Origin: Steromphala cineraria
Taxonomy: Eukaryota > Mollusca > Gastropoda > Trochida > Trochidae
Direction: 5' to 3'
Assembly (NCBI GenBank): GCA_916613615.1
Contig: OU744721.1
Span: forward strand, 52,338,747 to 52,402,746
Length of the DNA stretch: 64,000 nucleotides
Of the stretch, positions 60,741-64,000 are shown piece by piece. A program made the position numbers and the translations under genes. The stretch's first letter is position 1, and every line of letters begins with the position of its first letter. The notes beneath the pieces were generated by a model. That model had not been told where the DNA came from. It worked only from the letters and a program-made list of their open reading frames with translations, and ran no database searches.

Positions 60741-63539
60741 GGCACACAACAAAAAAAATTCTTGTTAAAATTCTTGGTCATGTTGTTTTAAATTGTATCT
60801 TTAATAGTTTAATCAATAATAAAATAAGAGGTTGAAACTTAACCATGCAATGAAATATTTATGAATCAAGTTCATAATGCTTAAATCCTGTCCATGTTGT
60901 TTTATGCTCATCAACCAAATCTAATCAATAATATAATCTACTTTGACAATAAAAAAGCAAAGTCAAATATGACAAAGTCTACATGAGGCATAATATAATA
61001 ATCTTGACCTGCTAAACTAGAAATGATATCCAGACTCCACAAAAGACTGCAATGTACGAGAATAAGATCTCTTTAACCTCTGTCAGATGACAGTTATCTA
61101 ATTAATACTCGTCTCTTCTCCTAACTTGATTGTATTGTCACTCGGCCGATATAAATCAGATTCTGGGATCAAGGTAAGGGAAATTTATACACGGCCACAT
61201 AGTTATTGTACATTATCATCAATATGTTTCTGTTGTGATAACTTACTTTTTACTGGACTGAGAGGCATAATAATCTATATGGATAAATTATTGTTGTGAA
61301 ATATTTATTGTAATTTATCATAGACACATTTTGAGATATATTGTGAAATATTTGTCCCTGTTAATTGCATGAAGAAAACATTTTGTTTTTTTATTTTTTC
61401 TAAATATATATCATTTTATAATTTTTTAATTCAAGCTTGTTCAAAATGTTATTTTTGACCTTTGAAGTTTTATAAATTCCTAGATAAATTAATACCTATT
61501 ATACTATGTTTATGTATAACTTTGTAATTTTAAGTTGAATTTCAAGGCATTTACATTTTTTAAATGCTTTCATTAGTAGACTATCACTTTAAATTTTACA
61601 ACAAATTTTTGGCCAAACAAAACATTCACAACTAGGCTTAAACTCTAGTTATGTATAATTTGTCAAAATTACTTTCATAACTGAGAAACACTCTCTCTCA
61701 TAAAATTCAGGTTCACTAAATTTCTTTTCAAAATAAAATATCTACTTTTGCCCTGTACTTCCTACATTGGACAACTCGTTTCAATATATTTTCACAGGAC
61801 ATATTAATATCATAATATATGCAAATCAGGTTATCTTTAAACCACTCTTATCAAATTCAGTAATGTTTTTTATAAATATTTTCATCATGACTCATTTGAA
61901 ATAAAACACATAAACCGTAACAGTTCCATCTGGCCTTCTAATTCATAACATAAATCTAACACCTTGTAACAGGTTTATTTCACCACAAAATTGGATTTCA
62001 ACTGCATAGATCATGATAGCAACTAATCCCTTTGTCAAATCACCAATTGTTAGAAGGATATGGGTTACCATATAAAATTTCAAGAAGCATAAAATTTAAA
62101 TTGCATAACAACAGACGATGAAATAGAGATTTTTGCTTAACAATAGTATCCTTATACAAAGGCATTAATCAAATCAAAACAGTTCTGTCAAATGGTATTT
62201 GTATTAGGTGATCGTAAAGGAACAGGTGCATAAATAGGTCAATTTCTTTTTAGAATATTGTGGTTTTATACAAAAACAATGTCCTATAGCTTACTATATA
62301 ATAACAAAAACTATCAAAATCTAACTCTTTCTAAAATGTTTTGAAAAATTATTTCAAAATTGGAAAATTGTCAAATTGTCTTACTTGTTAACAAATAAAA
62401 TTAATTTCAACAAAATTATTTCAAATATTATATCTATTCCTTAAACAATCTTTCAAGCGCACTTTATGGCATTTGTGACATCAATAAAAGCAAATGTTCA
62501 TTTTAATATTGTAATGACGAAACTATTTGATATTATAAGAACTATTTCTTGTATTCCAATTCAGAATTTTCAAGGTAATAATCAAAACTTGAGGTAATGA
62601 AGGAGAATGTTTTAACTAAGAATGTAAGAATTGAATTTGATCCGAGATGGAAAGATTATTTAAATAATTGTGATTAGGATGTAATAGAAAAAAAATTCAA
62701 CTTCAAGTTTATTCAACACACTTATATAAGATCAAAGAGTAAATATTTAAAAATAATTTTCTGTTTTTGAACTTTGTAACTTTTAAGTTGCAATTGTGAC
62801 ACTCTTCCTACAATGTAACATCATACCGTGAGTTATCACTCAATATTCCCACACTAAAATAACAAAGTTTAACTAGGTTATACTTTCTTTCCAAATATAA
62901 TGTACATTGTAATCACGAAATTTGAATCTAAATATAACATATTTTTGATATCAGAAACTCAAAAACTGCCATTTTTCAGATTGTTCAAATCACGATGATC
63001 ATGTGGATGAAACTTGTTAACCGATATAACTTGAACACATGGCCTGTCAAATTGTTTGGTCAAGCCACTCATTCAAAGCGCACCTGCTAAGGATGAATCT
63101 TACAGAGATCTACAAAGACGCTTTGTTGGGAAATGGTTTCGCTCCAAAATCTTAAATAAGTGTCATGAAATCAAAACAAACTGAGGCAGTTCTACAAAAT
63201 CGAAAACTGGGAGACATTGATTAGTTTTGACACCTTCAGAACAAGAAGAGTGTTACTTGCGTGACGAGCCTGCAAATATCGGAGTTGTAAGTTTAAGTAG
63301 TTTATCTACATCCCCTTTGTTTGATCCTTTTAACTGTTTCGAGGAATTCGTAAACTCTACGCGTACAAATCAAGACTAAAAGTTGATGAAAATACAGCGT
63401 CGTTTACTTGACCAAATCGTAAACATTCGAAGAGGGAGTACGGGTCACAAAGAAACCCAGTGTTTACATCCTTGGGGAAAGCGATTCAAGTGAAATTATT
63501 TCGCCTCCATGACAGCTAAACGTATAGTAAAGCACTTAC

Positions 63540-63621
63540 CAAAATGTGAAAGTTGTAGCACAAGTATCAACGCTCCACATATCCGATAGATTTTGTAACC
63601 CCACAGGCGAACGTCCGCCAT
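63540..63621 (-). CDS. BMPR1: BMPR1 exon 1: start codon and signal peptide
   Basis: The first coding exon has an ATG at 63621-63619 in a good initiation context (AAAAAGATGG). It encodes 27 residues beginning MADVRLWGYK, followed by a hydrophobic run (ICGALILVLQL), which fits a secretory signal peptide. It ends TTTTG|GTAAGTG, a strong donor, in phase 1; the spare G joins GA of exon 2 to give Gly28. The join places the first ectodomain cysteine only six residues after the hydrophobic segment, as expected for a short type I receptor ectodomain. The start is chosen because it is the in-frame ATG directly before the hydrophobic core; a short minus-strand ORF starting with MLILLS in another frame does not connect to exon 2. 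Upstream untranslated exons cannot be excluded. Confidence 0.85.
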
Positions 63622-63790
63622 CTTTTTGTGAGAAGATTGACCCCCAAATTCGTGACGTCACAGGCTGTTCCGGCAGTTAGTTGCCCGCCCGCTGACAAGA
63701 TCTCGCTTGTGCCCTGCTCTGCTATCGCCAAACGGTTTAGGCGTCGCGTAATTCGAGATAGGAGTATTAACATAAACGTTTTGAATCATA
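63622..63790 (-). promoter_or_regulatory. Putative 5' UTR and promoter with a CRE palindrome
   Basis: The sequence upstream of the BMPR1 start codon is richer in G+C and CpG than the surrounding DNA. It contains a perfect TGACGTCA (CREB/ATF site) at 63653-63660, about 32 bp from the ATG. CpG-rich sequence continues across the exon to about 63340. No TATA box is evident at a convincing distance. An invertebrate promoter spread over a CpG-rich first exon would fit, but the transcription start cannot be located from sequence alone. The 63773-64000 flank is AT-rich with no feature seen. Confidence 0.45.
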
Positions 63791-64000
63791 ACTTGGGACA
63801 AAAACAAAACATTTGGTCATCAAATCAGCTTTAAACGACACGCAATTAAATGGGAGTACTAAAAAACTCATATGAAATATTTTTTTAATGCATCAAATTA
63901 TCTAATTTGTTATCCTTATATTTTGTAGAAAATATTTATTTCACTAATTTAAGACCCTCTACATAGTTAAAAAACAAAATAATACTGATATGTTACTTCT

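Larger units (their letters stand above)
39842..63539 (-). other. Intron 1 of BMPR1
   Basis: A 23.7-kb first intron with no recognisable protein domain. Contents: short TTAACCC palindromes (42479-42549, 46992-47051), degenerate repeats (42560-43900, 45414-45700), foldback element (45788-46770), an unassigned ORF (47069-47545), duplications (48393-48599, 56411-56740), minisatellite (49627-50385), SINE-like fragment (51035-51120), TIR element with 145-bp units (51847-53858), degenerate 120-150-bp array (55140-56070) and the higher-order satellite (57060-60740) with a MITE insertion. Nothing is recognised in 39842-42478, 53860-55139 or 60741-63300, which are AT-rich. Confidence 0.9.
11139..63621 (-). 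other. BMPR1: Gene span: BMP type I receptor, 5' part (six exons)
   Basis: This is the part of a minus-strand gene for a BMP type I receptor serine/threonine kinase that lies in the window. Type I receptors bind BMP ligand with type II receptors at the plasma membrane, are phosphorylated in the GS box and then phosphorylate SMAD1/5-class proteins. Six exons join with matching phases (1, 0, 1, 2, 0, 1 at the successive junctions) into 272 codons plus one base: signal peptide about 1-27, ectodomain with ten cysteines (33, 35, 38, 49, 57, 75, 86, 101, 102, 108), membrane helix about 138-161, GS box about 196-208, kinase from about 209. BMPR1 over ALK4/5 is favoured by [19 protein letters not shown] across the exon 5/6 junction. 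Family members are about 500-550 residues, so roughly half is missing; the remaining kinase exons should lie at lower coordinates outside the window. Introns are 23698, 21716, 872, 3379, 2001 and at least 11138 bp. Confidence 0.93.

Noticed and set aside
63567..63773. A 68-codon minus-strand ORF overlapping the first exon as an alternative N-terminus
   Set aside because: It is in a different frame from the MADVRLWG start and does not join exon 2 in frame.

Overview
The window is AT-rich, intron-dominated animal DNA. It holds one recognisable protein-coding gene, on the minus strand: a BMP type I receptor (BMPR1 / ALK3-ALK6 / thickveins class of the TGF-beta receptor family). Six exons can be placed to the base from protein similarity, splice consensus and matching phases: 63540-63621 (start codon, signal peptide), 39669-39841 and 17832-17952 (cysteine-rich ectodomain), 16851-16959 (transmembrane), 13333-13471 (juxtamembrane and GS box) and 11139-11331 (kinase N-lobe). 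They join into 272 complete codons plus one base. The C-terminal half of the kinase must lie beyond position 1, because no further kinase exon was seen in 1-11138. The repeats suggest a marine lophotrochozoan, most likely a mollusc and possibly a bivalve: a tRNA-Arg-headed SINE, GTGAGTGAGT-type SINE fragments and TIR elements ending in GATGAGCTA. The species cannot be fixed from the sequence.

Layout in gene order (high to low coordinates): a CpG-rich promoter/first-exon zone (63.3-63.8 kb). Intron 1 (23.7 kb) carries a 121/271-bp higher-order satellite at 57-60.7 kb, a TIR element with thirteen or so 145-bp internal units (51.85-53.86 kb), a 20-bp minisatellite (49.6-50.4 kb) and a foldback element (45.8-46.8 kb). 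Intron 2 (21.7 kb) carries two elements rich in nuclear-receptor half-sites (18.0-19.2 and 26.9-28.2 kb), two SINEs with perfect target duplications, a 55-bp array (20.6-21.3 kb), a 33-bp array (35.1-35.6 kb) and an unexplained CpG-rich island (30.1-30.5 kb). Introns 3, 4 and 5 are short (872, 3379 and 2001 bp). At least 11.1 kb of intron 6 is in the window.

The most unusual signal is at the 5' splice sites. The exon 4 donor is the first member of a 2-kb array with about 57 further copies of the same exon/intron junction (CCTCAG|GTA), all on the gene's sense strand and without stop codons. The exon 5 donor is also the first of three junction-spanning repeats. The exon 6 donor sits 6 bp from the start of a GTCT-rich tract of about 160 bp. 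A TTAA-flanked MITE family (five copies) and several foldback families account for much of the remaining dispersed structure. No other gene, rRNA, functional tRNA or CRISPR array was found.
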